Assembly: GCF_002218005.2 (NCBI RefSeq) | Contig: NZ_AP018679.1 | Location: 1 to 64,000, forward strand | DNA length: 64,000 bases | Reading direction: 5' to 3' | Source of the DNA: Vibrio algivorus | GTDB taxonomy: Bacteria; Pseudomonadota; Gammaproteobacteria; Enterobacterales; Vibrionaceae | Part shown: positions 7,983 to 16,628 of the stretch, piece after piece | Position numbering within the stretch: position 1 is the stretch's first letter | How the letters are laid out: every line of letters starts with the position of its first letter | Notes under the pieces: model-generated | What the model saw: the letters and a program-made list of their open reading frames with translations, nothing else | What the model was told of the DNA's origin: nothing | Database searches by the model: none | Program-made: the position numbers and the translations under genes

Positions 7983-8867
7983 ATGTTTGAAATCTCGAAA
8001 AACCTGTGCAAATCCGTCATTGTTCAAGAGTTGCCCAATCGTCAGTGGCAGGATGATGTGTACTTGGCTGAAGCTTGTAAAGAACGCTTTATTGTTTCCT
8101 CAGAGATCCCTGAGTTAATGAGTGAAGAAATTTCGATGGCAGGTTTAGGAGAGTTTTCACAAGGTTATTCGGTAGAGCGCCGAGAGCCAGAGATCCATAC
8201 CATTTTATTTACCTTAGAAGGGGGCGGTTGCTTATCGACGGTTGATGGCGTTTACCACATTCAACCAAATACTGTGACCGTTTTGCCTCAAGGTTTGCCA
8301 TTTCGCTTTGAGTTAGCTGATAACCCTTATTGGAAAATGGCGTGGATCTTATTACCCCCCACCGAAAAGTGGCAGCAAGTTCAACACAGTAAACAGAGGG
8401 TTGAACCCACCCAGCTTTGCGAATCGGTATGGTCACTACTTAATTTAACTCATCAAGAAATTCATGGAAGGGCAACGTTTCGACAATTGTTACTCAGTGA
8501 ATTATCTCGGGTTATGATGGGTTCAACCGATCGCCAACCATCTAATGCAGCAATGCGAGTGCAAAGTGTATTTAATCAAGTAGAGTCGCAATTACATTTA
8601 CCTTGGACGGTCAAAGAGATTGCTCAGAAAAGCTTTTTGAGTGAGGAGCAACTTAATCGAATTTCAAAACAGCTGTATCAGTGCTCTCCCAGTCAAAAAT
8701 TGATCCAATTAAGAATGGAGAAAGCCGTCGATCTTCTTCATCATCGAGATTGGAGTATTACCATGATCGCCCATCGTTTAGGTTATCCCGATCCTTATAA
8801 TTTCACTCATCGCTTTCGGAAAATATATGGCATGTCGCCAAGAGATTATCGTAAAAATAAGCTATGA
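7983..8867 (+). CDS. AraC-family transcription regulator
   Basis: This 294-residue protein has an N-terminal cupin-like sensor (residues about 60-150, with TVDGVYHIQPNTVTVLPQGLPFRFEL) and a C-terminal double helix-turn-helix (residues 190-290). The second helix has the family signature ITMIAHRLGYPDPYNFTHRFRKIYGMSPRDYR. Start ATG 7983 faces the MATE exporter start 53 bases away, so local control of that exporter is the simplest reading. The inducer is unknown. Confidence 0.92.
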   Translation: MFEISKNLCKSVIVQELPNRQWQDDVYLAEACKERFIVSSEIPELMSEEISMAGLGEFSQGYSVERREPEIHTILFTLEGGGCLSTVDGVYHIQPNTVTVLPQGLPFRFELADNPYWKMAWILLPPTEKWQQVQHSKQRVEPTQLCESVWSLLNLTHQEIHGRATFRQLLLSELSRVMMGSTDRQPSNAAMRVQSVFNQVESQLHLPWTVKEIAQKSFLSEEQLNRISKQLYQCSPSQKLIQLRMEKAVDLLHHRDWSITMIAHRLGYPDPYNFTHRFRKIYGMSPRDYRKNKL

Positions 8868-9058
8868 ATATGTGTAGAGTAGGGGATTTACTTCATCTAC
8901 TTACATAAAGTAATCAAATAAATACTCATTATCATACATAGGGTTAGAATCTATTTGATGTATAGTGGGAAGACTCAACAGGCAAATTCTGGTCATTAAA
9001 TATGGCAGTTTTTCATCTAATAAGCGTTAACTGTAGTCACCTATGCAAGGAATAACAG

Positions 9059-9685
9059 GTGTTAGAAAAATACGAATCTGAGTTTGAACGTTTTATCAGC
9101 GTAGAGATGATTCAAGATCCAGCACACGATCTAAATCATGTGCTTAGGGTCGTGCAAACAGCGAGGAAACTCTGCCAAAAAGAACAAGCTGATCTGCTAA
9201 TCGTTTTGCCTGCCGCTTATTTACATGATTGCTTCACCTTTCCCAAAAATCACCCAGAGCGAGCATCAAGCTCTGCGGTTGCGGCAGAAAAAGCAGATCA
9301 GTTCCTGCGTTCTATCAATTATCCCGTTGAGAAGTTAAAAGCAATCAAACACGCGATAATAGCGCATAGCTTCAGCGCAGGAATCAAGCCTACAACAATT
9401 GAAGCGCAAATTGTACAAGATGCAGATAGATTAGATGCACTTGGAGCCATAGGTGTTTCACGATGCTTGCAGGTAAGTTCTAGCTTTGGTGCTAGCTTAT
9501 ATCACAGTGAAGATCCATATGCTAAACATCGTGGACTTGATGACAAGTCATTTACATTAGATCACTTTCAAGTGAAGCTATTTAAATTGGCAGAGCAAAT
9601 GCACACATCTTCTGCTAAGCAAGAAGCAGCAAGACGAGTTCAGTTTATGAAACTCTATATTCAACAGCTCGGTTCTGAGATGTAA
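9059..9685 (+). CDS. HD-domain phosphohydrolase (YedJ-like)
   Basis: This 208-residue cytosolic protein carries the metal-binding HD set: H27 (HDLNH, residues 23-27), H56-D57 (YLHDCF) and D121 (QDADRLDALGAIG). This pattern is that of the YedJ/PF01966 hydrolases. The GTG start at 9059 follows AAGGA by about nine bases, and no better ATG is present. The substrate is unknown, though family members act on nucleotides or other phosphoesters. It is monocistronic, with a terminator downstream. Confidence 0.88.
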   Translation: MLEKYESEFERFISVEMIQDPAHDLNHVLRVVQTARKLCQKEQADLLIVLPAAYLHDCFTFPKNHPERASSSAVAAEKADQFLRSINYPVEKLKAIKHAIIAHSFSAGIKPTTIEAQIVQDADRLDALGAIGVSRCLQVSSSFGASLYHSEDPYAKHRGLDDKSFTLDHFQVKLFKLAEQMHTSSAKQEAARRVQFMKLYIQQLGSEM

Positions 9686-9711
9686 ATTCAGCTAACATTT
9701 AAGGCTTCAAG

Positions 9712-9785
9712 ATATTTTTCCTAATCTGACAGAAACGCTATAGAGCACCAGTTCTAACGCGTTTTTGTCCAAAAATCAGTTAAAA
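9712..9785. repeat. Dispersed vibrio repeat (family B)
   Basis: The sequence TTTTCCTAATCTGACAGAA, followed by AGTTCTAACGCGTTTTTGTCC, has a close relative at 35264-35330. Each copy lies just before a terminator at a gene end. Confidence 0.6.
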
Positions 9786-9829
9786 GCATTGCGTGCACCT
9801 ATGCGTCTACCAGCATCAACAGATATAAA

Positions 9830-9868
9830 AACGCCCTGAACTTTGGTTAAGCTCAGGGCGTTGTTTTA
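9830..9868. terminator. Bidirectional rho-independent terminator
   Basis: AACGCCCTGA and TCAGGGCGTT form a 10-bp GC-rich stem with flanking A and T runs between the convergent HD and menB genes. Confidence 0.9.
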
Positions 9869-9892
9869 TCTAGGGCCTATTCACTAAAAGAA

Positions 9893-10795
9893 TTAATAGT
9901 GATATGGGAATTTAGAGAAGTCTTTTGGACGTTTCTCCAAGAATGAATCACGGCCTTCGCGCGCTTCATCAGTGCCGTAAGCAAGGCGAGTGGCTTCTCC
10001 TGCAAACAATTGCTGTCCCACCATGCCATCGTCTGTCATGTTTAAACCAAATTTCATCATGCGCAATGCGGTTGGTGATTTTTGGCAAATGATCTTACCC
10101 CACTCAAGTGCTTCTTTTTCAAGATCTGCATGCGGAACTACTTTGTTGACCATCCCCATGTCAAAGGCATCTTGTGCGCTGTAGTCTAAACCTAGGAAGA
10201 AGATTTCACGGGCTTTTTTCTGGCCAACCATTTTTGCTAAGTACGCAGAACCGTAGCCAGAGTCAAAGCTCGCCACATCTAGGTCAGTTTGTTTAAATAC
10301 CGCGTGTTCTTCTGATGCGATAGTCATATCACACACTACGTGTAAAGAATGTCCGCCACCTGCTGCCCAGCCAGGTACAACGGCGATTACCGCTTTTGGC
10401 ATAAAGCGGATCAGACGTTGTACTTCTAATATGTGTAAACGGCCAAGCTTGGCAGGATCGATTTGATCTTGAGGCATGCCTTCATATTTGTAGCCATCTT
10501 TACCACGAATACGTTGATCGCCACCTGAACAGAATGCCCAACCGCCATCGCGAGCACTAGGGCCATTGCCGGTTAGCAATACACAACCTACATCGCTCCA
10601 CATGCGAGCATGCTCCAGCGCACAAAAAAGCTCATCGACGGTTTTAGGGCGAAATGCGTTGCGACATTCTGGGCGGTTAAAGGCGATACGGACTACTCCT
10701 GCATCAACTGCACGATGGTAAGTAATATCTTCAAATGAAAAACCTTCAACTTCTTGCCAATCTTCAGGATTAAAAATATCTGAAACTTTATTCAT
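9893..10795 (-). CDS. menB: 1,4-dihydroxy-2-naphthoyl-CoA synthase, type II
   Basis: This 300-residue crotonase-fold enzyme cyclises o-succinylbenzoyl-CoA in menaquinone synthesis. It shows GGWAFCSGGDQ, WAAGGGHSLHVV (oxyanion region) and the C-terminal KRPKDFSKFPYHY. At residues 167-171 it reads FKQTD, where bicarbonate-dependent type I enzymes such as E. coli have QTG. The Asp (D171) replaces the bicarbonate cofactor, as in the actinobacterial type II enzymes, which the whole C-terminal third resembles. No other men gene is nearby. It lies 42 bases before the next minus-strand stop context and reads away from the MFS gene's end. Confidence 0.93.
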   Translation of the reverse strand: MNKVSDIFNPEDWQEVEGFSFEDITYHRAVDAGVVRIAFNRPECRNAFRPKTVDELFCALEHARMWSDVGCVLLTGNGPSARDGGWAFCSGGDQRIRGKDGYKYEGMPQDQIDPAKLGRLHILEVQRLIRFMPKAVIAVVPGWAAGGGHSLHVVCDMTIASEEHAVFKQTDLDVASFDSGYGSAYLAKMVGQKKAREIFFLGLDYSAQDAFDMGMVNKVVPHADLEKEALEWGKIICQKSPTALRMMKFGLNMTDDGMVGQQLFAGEATRLAYGTDEAREGRDSFLEKRPKDFSKFPYHY

Positions 10796-10854
10796 GATTA
10801 CAGACCTTTGTTTTATTTTATCTAGTTTGGGAGTGAGGTTATTTTCTCATTCCA

Positions 10855-12252
10855 TTAATCTCGGGTAATTTCTGTCGCTAATGTTTGTTTCTTTAATGCG
10901 ACTAGTGTGATCAGCATAGAAATCACCGCCATGATCGCCATTAATAAATAAATTGCAGTAAAACCTGAGGCTAAGGCTTGAGGGCTATATTCCGCAAGGC
11001 TATTTTGTTGGGCGACACCATCATGATGTAAGCTGAGTTGAAACACGGTAGAACACGCTGCTACCCCGATAGCCCCGCCTAATTCACGACCAAAGTTAAA
11101 CAATGACATACCAATACCACGATCTTTGGCTGGCAATACATTTTGCACGACCACACCAATTGCAGGCAGAGTAAATCCGATGCCGATTCCTGCTAAACCG
11201 AGCGCCACAGCTGGATAAAAATGTTGTTGGATCATTGCAAAACTAATTGCTGCTAGCAAAAAGCCAAACACTGCGTAGCGTTTAGTTTCACCTGACTTAT
11301 TGACTAGCTTGCCTCCGCAGTATGCGCCTGCAGTGATACTGAACATAAATATCACCATGATTTCGCCACTGGCTGAAGCCGATAAACCACGTTGCCACTG
11401 CATTTGCATTGGTAGGTACACCAAAATTGCAAACATTAGTAACTGTGAGCATAAAATCAATAAGATGCAAACCAAATAGTTGGGTAATTTGGCTAAACGT
11501 GCAGGAAGCATTGGGTCAGAAACGCGACGTTCGACCAAAATTAATATTAGTATTGCAGCTAAAAATGCACCACCAGTCCAGCTAATAGGAAGCTCGGCTT
11601 CGGGAGAAAGTAAAAGCAATAAGCTGGTGGAGCAAACCATCAACATCATCGCGCCTAGCCAATCAAATTTGGAATCACGCTTTTTATTTAGGTGCGACAG
11701 GTTACGGCGAATTAAAAATACGGCTATTAATCCAAGTGGAATATTAATCCAAAATACCCAGCGCCAAGAAAGGTGTTCGGCAAAATAGCCACCTAGCAAT
11801 GGCCCAGCGATACTTGAAACCGCGTAGACCATTGAAATGAAGCCTTGGTATTTACCTACTTCACGTGCTGGAATACAGTCGGCTATTACGGTAAAGGCAA
11901 GGGCAATTAAACCACCCCCTCCGATCCCTTGAATGATGCGAGCAATGATTAAGGTTGGTAAATCTTGAGCAAAACCACATGCTGCCGAACCGAGGACAAA
12001 TAAAGTGATGCCGATATACAGCATTTTCACTCGGCCTAAGATATCACTGAGTTTGCCGTAAACTGGTAATACTGCGGTTGCCGCTAACAAATAAGCAGTG
12101 ACTACCCAAGTTAATGCATTGCCGGCATTTAATTGTTCACCGATGATCGGCAGTGGTGTTGTGACAATACTTTTTTCTAATGAGCCTAGCGCAATGACAA
12201 GGGCGACACTCATAAATATTTTTTGTGGTGAAACCGTTTTTTGTTCAGTCAC
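10855..12252 (-). CDS. MFS multidrug exporter, DHA2-like
   Basis: This 465-residue membrane protein has 12-14 hydrophobic segments. The MFS signatures are seen in the first half: GKLSDILGRVKM (loop 2-3, residues about 67-78), ARIIQGIGGGGLIAL, and WRWVFWINIPLG, which is typical of EmrB/QacA-type drug:H+ antiporters. It lies 59 bases upstream of menB on the same strand, so co-transcription is possible, though a shared role is not evident. The substrate is unknown. Confidence 0.9.
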   Translation of the reverse strand: MTEQKTVSPQKIFMSVALVIALGSLEKSIVTTPLPIIGEQLNAGNALTWVVTAYLLAATAVLPVYGKLSDILGRVKMLYIGITLFVLGSAACGFAQDLPTLIIARIIQGIGGGGLIALAFTVIADCIPAREVGKYQGFISMVYAVSSIAGPLLGGYFAEHLSWRWVFWINIPLGLIAVFLIRRNLSHLNKKRDSKFDWLGAMMLMVCSTSLLLLLSPEAELPISWTGGAFLAAILILILVERRVSDPMLPARLAKLPNYLVCILLILCSQLLMFAILVYLPMQMQWQRGLSASASGEIMVIFMFSITAGAYCGGKLVNKSGETKRYAVFGFLLAAISFAMIQQHFYPAVALGLAGIGIGFTLPAIGVVVQNVLPAKDRGIGMSLFNFGRELGGAIGVAACSTVFQLSLHHDGVAQQNSLAEYSPQALASGFTAIYLLMAIMAVISMLITLVALKKQTLATEITRD

Positions 12253-12326
12253 TATTTTTCCTCAACACAACTTTTATCAAAACTATGCTTGTTCACAATC
12301 GAGATCAGTACGGAGACTGAATTAAC

Positions 12327-12370
12327 CTGAACTGCGGCACAGAGTATTTAGTCTGATATTCGCAGTTCAG
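12327..12370. terminator. Inverted repeat between gltS and MFS gene
   Basis: CTGAACTGCG (12327-12336) and its exact complement (12361-12370) form a 10-bp stem with a 24-base loop just after gltS. There is no T-run, so termination is only a guess. Confidence 0.4.
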
Positions 12371-12394
12371 GATGTTTCATTAAACCTTTAGCCA

Positions 12395-13618
12395 CTAACC
12401 AATAAATGACAAGTAACCTTGAATAATAATTAAATTCACAATATCGATGAAAAATGCACCGACAATTGGTACTACCATAAAAGCTTGTGGTGAAGGTCCG
12501 TAGTGCGTCACGATTGAGCCCATGTTCATAACCGCAGTTGGTGTGGCACCAAGACCAAAGCCGCAATGCCCACCAGTGATCACCGCGGCATCATAGTTTG
12601 AGCCCATAACACGGAAAGTTATGTTGTAAGCAAAGACAGCTAAAATAACGGTTTGCACACATAAAATAACCAGCAGTGGGATGGCGAGTGAAAAGATTTC
12701 CCACAATTGTAAACTCATTAATGCCATGGCTAAGAATAGAGATAAAGATACGGTTCCGAGAATATCAACGGTATCTGTATTGAGTTTGTACTTACCTGAT
12801 ACTTCAAAAATATTGGTGATAATGACACCTAAGAATAGGGCATATACAAAATCTGGTATTTTTAACCAACTGATTTCAAAAGTGCTTACCCATTGCTCAA
12901 CATAAACCGCTCCAACCACACAAACCAGCATAGTAAATAAGGTTTCAATCACACGGTAAGCGGAAACTTTATCTTCTTCACGATCGTTATAAGTTACGAC
13001 ATCAGGGAAGTTATCATGGTGCGTATCACCAGCACCGTATTCCGATACTAGGTTGTGTTTCTGGATACGTCGTTGTGCGACTGGCCCACCAATGATGCCG
13101 CCGACAATTAAGCCAAAGGTCGCAGCAGCCATTGCAAATTCAAGCGTGTTAATGCCATAGGTATTTTGGAAAGTGCTTGCCCATGCTGCGCCAGTACCAT
13201 GTCCACCAGATAACGTAATAGAACCGGCAACTAAACCAAGTAGTGGGTTGATCCCCAAGGCTTCTGCCAAGCCAACGCCTACTGCATTTTGAATAATGAT
13301 ATAGACTGATGCAAGAGCAAGGAAAATAAAGACTTTTTTACCACCTTTTAGCAATTGAGTGTAGCTTGCTGATAAGCCAACTGTAGTAAAGAATAGCAAC
13401 ATTAAGGTGTGTTCTAGTGGTAGATCAAATTCTAGTGTGATGTTTTGGAAATGTAGAATTGTACTAATAATTGCCACGACCAAGCCACCGACAATCGGCT
13501 CAGGGACTTTATATTTAGATAAAAATGGCACCTTGGAATTAATAAAATGACCGAGTAGCAACACGAAGATCGCGAGCAAAAAAGACTCGATAGAATTCAC
13601 AGGATAAACTGTATTCAT
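12395..13618 (-). CDS. gltS: Sodium/glutamate symporter GltS
   Basis: This 407-residue inner-membrane protein imports glutamate with Na+. It has two inverted five-helix halves, each with a reentrant glycine motif: SGGHGTGAAWA (about residues 138-148) and the mirrored TGGHCGFGLGATPTAV (about residues 345-360). Length matches E. coli GltS (401). The upstream 300 bases probably carry its promoter. Confidence 0.95.
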   Translation of the reverse strand: MNTVYPVNSIESFLLAIFVLLLGHFINSKVPFLSKYKVPEPIVGGLVVAIISTILHFQNITLEFDLPLEHTLMLLFFTTVGLSASYTQLLKGGKKVFIFLALASVYIIIQNAVGVGLAEALGINPLLGLVAGSITLSGGHGTGAAWASTFQNTYGINTLEFAMAAATFGLIVGGIIGGPVAQRRIQKHNLVSEYGAGDTHHDNFPDVVTYNDREEDKVSAYRVIETLFTMLVCVVGAVYVEQWVSTFEISWLKIPDFVYALFLGVIITNIFEVSGKYKLNTDTVDILGTVSLSLFLAMALMSLQLWEIFSLAIPLLVILCVQTVILAVFAYNITFRVMGSNYDAAVITGGHCGFGLGATPTAVMNMGSIVTHYGPSPQAFMVVPIVGAFFIDIVNLIIIQGYLSFIG

Positions 13619-13923
13619 ATACTGCCTCTAAAAAAATAAAACTTAAGAAGTGAAATGTACACTGCGTTATTGAGCATAGACAATAAATGACGCTGATAGA
13701 CATCATTTAGAGCAATTAAGACAAATGATCACATAGCATGTTACTTGTGTTTTGAAGTAACAAAAGTTGTGTCATGAGTAGCTCTAGTCGTTAGTAAAGT
13801 TTGATCTTGATTGAATTATTGACATGGAGTTTTCAATTTTATGACGTCTGAACAAAAGTAGGATTTAGTATGTTAAATAATGGTTTTGTTTTTTTGTTCT
13901 AGAGTCCGATTATTGGAGATTTT
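13619..13923. promoter_or_regulatory. Divergent promoter region with inverted repeat
   Basis: GTTACTT (13740-13746) and AAGTAAC (13755-13761) form a 7-bp inverted repeat with an 8-base gap, a plausible operator for gltS or the small gene at 13924. Nothing else is recognisable here. Confidence 0.35.
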
Positions 13924-14148
13924 ATGCCTGTTTTATTTTGTCAATCATGCTGCCGCGATACTCAACACAAAGCCGTATTACGTAAGCGAACGGAAGATGA
14001 TATGTCATTAAAAAACAAATTCCAAAAATTCAATGAGTTGATCAATCAGCTTTTCAGCGGCGTACCTTACCATAAAATGGACCGTGTGTGTTTATGCCGT
14101 TATTGTAATCATCAAAATGCCGTGTATTCGTTAGATTCAACCCATTGA
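13924..14148 (+). CDS. Small zinc-ribbon-like protein
   Basis: This 74-residue protein has two Cys pairs, C6-x2-C9 near the N-terminus and C58-x2-C61 near the C-terminus, arranged like a zinc ribbon around a charged helix (residues 22-45). Start ATG 13924 follows TGGAG by six bases. It is monocistronic. No family name can be given. A metal-binding adaptor or nucleic-acid-binding role is possible but unproven. Confidence 0.75.
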   Translation: MPVLFCQSCCRDTQHKAVLRKRTEDDMSLKNKFQKFNELINQLFSGVPYHKMDRVCLCRYCNHQNAVYSLDSTH

Positions 14149-14271
14149 GAATTTTACTCGTTCAGTCGACTTTTTATACCCGAATACTTTTCTTTCACTA
14201 GCCCTTACTCGCAGACAAAAACTCAAGTACAGTAAGTCATTATCACTCTATATCTAAAATGGAAGTGCACA

Positions 14272-14913
14272 ATGACGCGTTATTACGATCATGCTTTATC
14301 GGTTTGGCAGTACTTAAAACTCGATCAATCTCTTCAAAAAACGGATGCTTTATTACTTCTAGGCAGTTCTGATTTACGTGTTGGTGAGCGAGCCGCTGAG
14401 CTTTATCATCAAGGTATCGCACCGTTATTGATTATTTCAGGTGGCAAAGGTCGTATGACCGATGGATTGTTTGAGCATTCTGAAGCGGAAACTTTTGCTA
14501 AAATTGCCATGGATTGTGGTGTTCCTCGTCATGCTGTTTTACTTGAAGACCAATCGACCAACACTGGTGAGAACTTTCGTTTCACACAACAATTATTACA
14601 ATCTAAAGGGATTAGCCTCAACAGTGTGACTTTAGTGCAAAAGCCTTATATGGAACGACGTGCTTTGGCGACTTGTCTGCAACTTTGGCCACACGTTCAA
14701 TCACAAGTAAGTTCTCCTCAACTTGAATTTCTCGATTATTGCAGCGATCTGCATCCTTCTTCTGAAGTGATAAACCTTATGGTCGGTGAAATTCAGCGTC
14801 TTAAAACGTATCCCAAACAAGGCTTTTTTGCCGCTCAAGAAATTCCTGAATCAGTTGAACAAGCATTTTCAGCCTTGTGCAATATTGGTTATGACGAGCA
14901 TGTGGATGTGTAA
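14272..14913 (+). CDS. YdcF-family (DUF218) protein
   Basis: This 213-residue protein has the DUF218 pattern: ALLLLGSSDLRVGERAAELY (residues 27-46), LLIISGGKG (52-60), the acidic HSEAETFAKIA and LEDQSTNTGENF (91-102). It lacks the N-terminal membrane anchor of ElyC/SanA and matches cytosolic YdcF, which binds S-adenosylmethionine in E. coli. Its biochemical role is unknown. The stop is one base before the epimerase start, so the two are translationally coupled. Confidence 0.88.
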   Translation: MTRYYDHALSVWQYLKLDQSLQKTDALLLLGSSDLRVGERAAELYHQGIAPLLIISGGKGRMTDGLFEHSEAETFAKIAMDCGVPRHAVLLEDQSTNTGENFRFTQQLLQSKGISLNSVTLVQKPYMERRALATCLQLWPHVQSQVSSPQLEFLDYCSDLHPSSEVINLMVGEIQRLKTYPKQGFFAAQEIPESVEQAFSALCNIGYDEHVDV

Positions 14914-14914
14914 T

Positions 14915-15889
14915 ATGAAAATGACGATTTCTACTCAATCATGGCCAATCAATGGCGCATTTACTATTTCTCGCGGTTCGAAAACTCATGCTGATGTGGT
15001 GGTGGTGACCTTAGAGCAACAAGGGCATGTTGGCCGAGGTGAGTGTGTACCTTATGCGCGCTATGGCGAGTCGATTGAGCAAGTCATGGCCGATCTAGAA
15101 AGTATTGCTAACCAGTTATCACAAGTTGATTCAGCACAAGATATTCAACAATTATTGCCTGCTGGCGCAGCACGTAATGCCCTAGATTGCGCTTGGTGGG
15201 ATTTACACTGTAAACAGCAACAGAAAACCATATGGCAGTTGCTTGAGATAGAGCCTTATGAGTTAACCACAGCGTTTACTTTATCTTTGGCTAGTCCTGA
15301 AAAAATGGGCGCAGATGCGAAAGTAAATCAAGCTCGTCCTGTGCTGAAATTAAAATTAGCAGGAGAAGGCGACATTGAGCGCGTGTCGGCAGTAAGGCGT
15401 TACGCCCCGAATGCGATGATCATTGTCGATGCTAATGAAGGTTGGGATGTTGAATTGTATAACGCCATGATCCCACAGCTTAAAGCATTGAATGTAGCGA
15501 TGATTGAGCAACCATTTCCTGCCGATAAAGATCACTGGCTTGATGGGTTAGCGCGCCCAATTACCTTATGTGCTGATGAATCATGTCACGGGGTTTCAAG
15601 CTTAGCTAAGCTGGTGGGGCGCTATGATATGGTTAACATTAAGCTTGATAAAACTGGTGGATTAACCGAAGCACTTAAGTTGAAACAGTCCGCCATCGAG
15701 CACGGTATCAAAGTTATGGTAGGTTGCATGGTTGGCTCATCATTGGGTATGGCACCGGCTTATGTAGTGGCTCAAGGTGCACAAATCGTTGATCTTGATG
15801 GCCCATTATTATTAGCTCAAGATCATCCGCAAGGCTTTGAATTTGATGTTTCTACAATGAAGGTGATGAGTCCTGAACTGTGGGGGTAA
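14915..15889 (+). CDS. ycjG: L-Ala-D/L-Glu dipeptide epimerase
   Basis: This 324-residue enolase-superfamily enzyme epimerises L-Ala-D-Glu released from murein peptides. Visible catalytic set: K145-x-K147 (VLKLKLAG), metal ligands D172 (VDANEGW), E198 (MIEQP) and D221 (ADES), and K243/K246 (NIKLDKTGG). ATG 14915 is taken as the start because it directly follows the ydcF stop and fits the family N-terminus; a longer frame from 14786 would overlap ydcF. A parS2 site lies inside the gene (15201-15215). Its last 23 codons are copied in the 250-bp tandem repeat that follows. N-acetyl-Glu racemase is the main alternative name. Confidence 0.9.
   Translation: MKMTISTQSWPINGAFTISRGSKTHADVVVVTLEQQGHVGRGECVPYARYGESIEQVMADLESIANQLSQVDSAQDIQQLLPAGAARNALDCAWWDLHCKQQQKTIWQLLEIEPYELTTAFTLSLASPEKMGADAKVNQARPVLKLKLAGEGDIERVSAVRRYAPNAMIIVDANEGWDVELYNAMIPQLKALNVAMIEQPFPADKDHWLDGLARPITLCADESCHGVSSLAKLVGRYDMVNIKLDKTGGLTEALKLKQSAIEHGIKVMVGCMVGSSLGMAPAYVVAQGAQIVDLDGPLLLAQDHPQGFEFDVSTMKVMSPELWG
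15201..15215. promoter_or_regulatory. parS2: Third parS2 site, inside the epimerase gene
   Basis: ATTTACACTGTAAAC again fits TTTACA-N-TGTAAA exactly and is identical to the site at 4851. It is read as part of the codons for Asp-Leu-His-Cys-Lys, so the site is embedded in coding sequence. Confidence 0.75.
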
Positions 15890-16560
15890 GAATGGTTCAT
15901 TGTTAGCAACCCCCTCTAACTCCCCCTTATGTTGGCATTTTCTCTTACATGGATTCAGTGAAAAAGGGGGAGAACTTTCTTTGGCGTAATAAATCACACT
16001 AAATTAAACCTTCCCTTTGTGTGGATTTTATAGAATTTATCACCAGTGATGCGGACTAGCGTTGGCCCAAGATTATCTTCAAGGCTTTGAATTTGATGTT
16101 TCTACAATGAAGGTGATGAGTCCTGAATTGTGGGGGTAAGAGTGGTTCATTGTTAGCAACCCCCTCTAACTCCCCCTTATGTTGGCATTTTCTCTTACAT
16201 GGATTCAGTGAAAAAGGGGGAGAACTTTCTTTGGCGTAATAAATCACACTAAATTAAACCTTCCCTTTGTGTGGATTTTATAGAATTTATCACCAGTGAT
16301 GCGGACTAGCGTTGGCCCAAGATCATCTTCAAGGCTTTGAATTTGATGTTTCTACAATGAAGGTGATGAGTCCTGAATTGTGGGGGTAAGAATGGTTCAT
16401 TGTTAGCAACCCTCTCTAACTCCCCCTTATGTTGGCATTTTCTCTTACATGGATTCAGTGAAAAAGGGGGAGAACTTTCTTTGGCGTAATAAATCACACT
16501 AAATTAAACCTTCCCTGTGTGTGGATTTTATAGACTTTATTACCAGTGATACGGACTATC
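15821..16560 (+). repeat. 250-bp tandem repeat, three copies
   Basis: Copies begin at about 15821, 16071 and 16321 with an exact 250-base period and very few differences. Each unit contains the last 23 codons and stop of the epimerase gene, a G/C-rich inverted repeat (C-rich arm and AAGGGGGAG arm 44 bases apart), and an AT-rich tail. The third copy is cut off at about 16560. Only copy one is joined to a functional gene. Confidence 0.95.
15906..15972. repeat. G-rich palindrome, copy 1 of a DUF559-linked family
   Basis: A 25-base element starting GCAACCCCCTC and ending CCCCCTTAT (15906-15930) is followed by AAGGGGGAG at 15964-15972, giving a 9-bp stem (CTCCCCCTT at 15920-15928). Further copies lie at 16156-16222 and 16406-16472, and an inverted copy touches the DUF559 start codon. 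Confidence 0.8.
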
Positions 16561-16628
16561 TCTCCCCCTTGAGCGATGAGGTGACTTGGCATATTGAGTC
16601 AATATAAGGGGGAGTTGGAGGGGGTTGC
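16561..16628. repeat. G-rich palindrome abutting the DUF559 start codon
   Basis: TCTCCCCCTT (16561-16570) pairs with AAGGGGGAG (16606-16614). Bases 16604-16628 are the inverted form of the 25-base element at 15906, with one mismatch. The element ends exactly at the ATG (16629) and supplies the ribosome site (GGAGGG at 16617-16622), so the stem could mask translation. Confidence 0.75.

Noticed and set aside
15812..16497. Three near-identical 61-63 residue minus-strand frames
   Set aside because: They arise from the 250-bp tandem repeat, have no ribosome site and overlap epimerase coding sequence; judged by-products of the repeat.
15821..16560. CRISPR-like array
   Set aside because: Units are 250 bases long with no short repeats and spacers; it is a simple tandem duplication.
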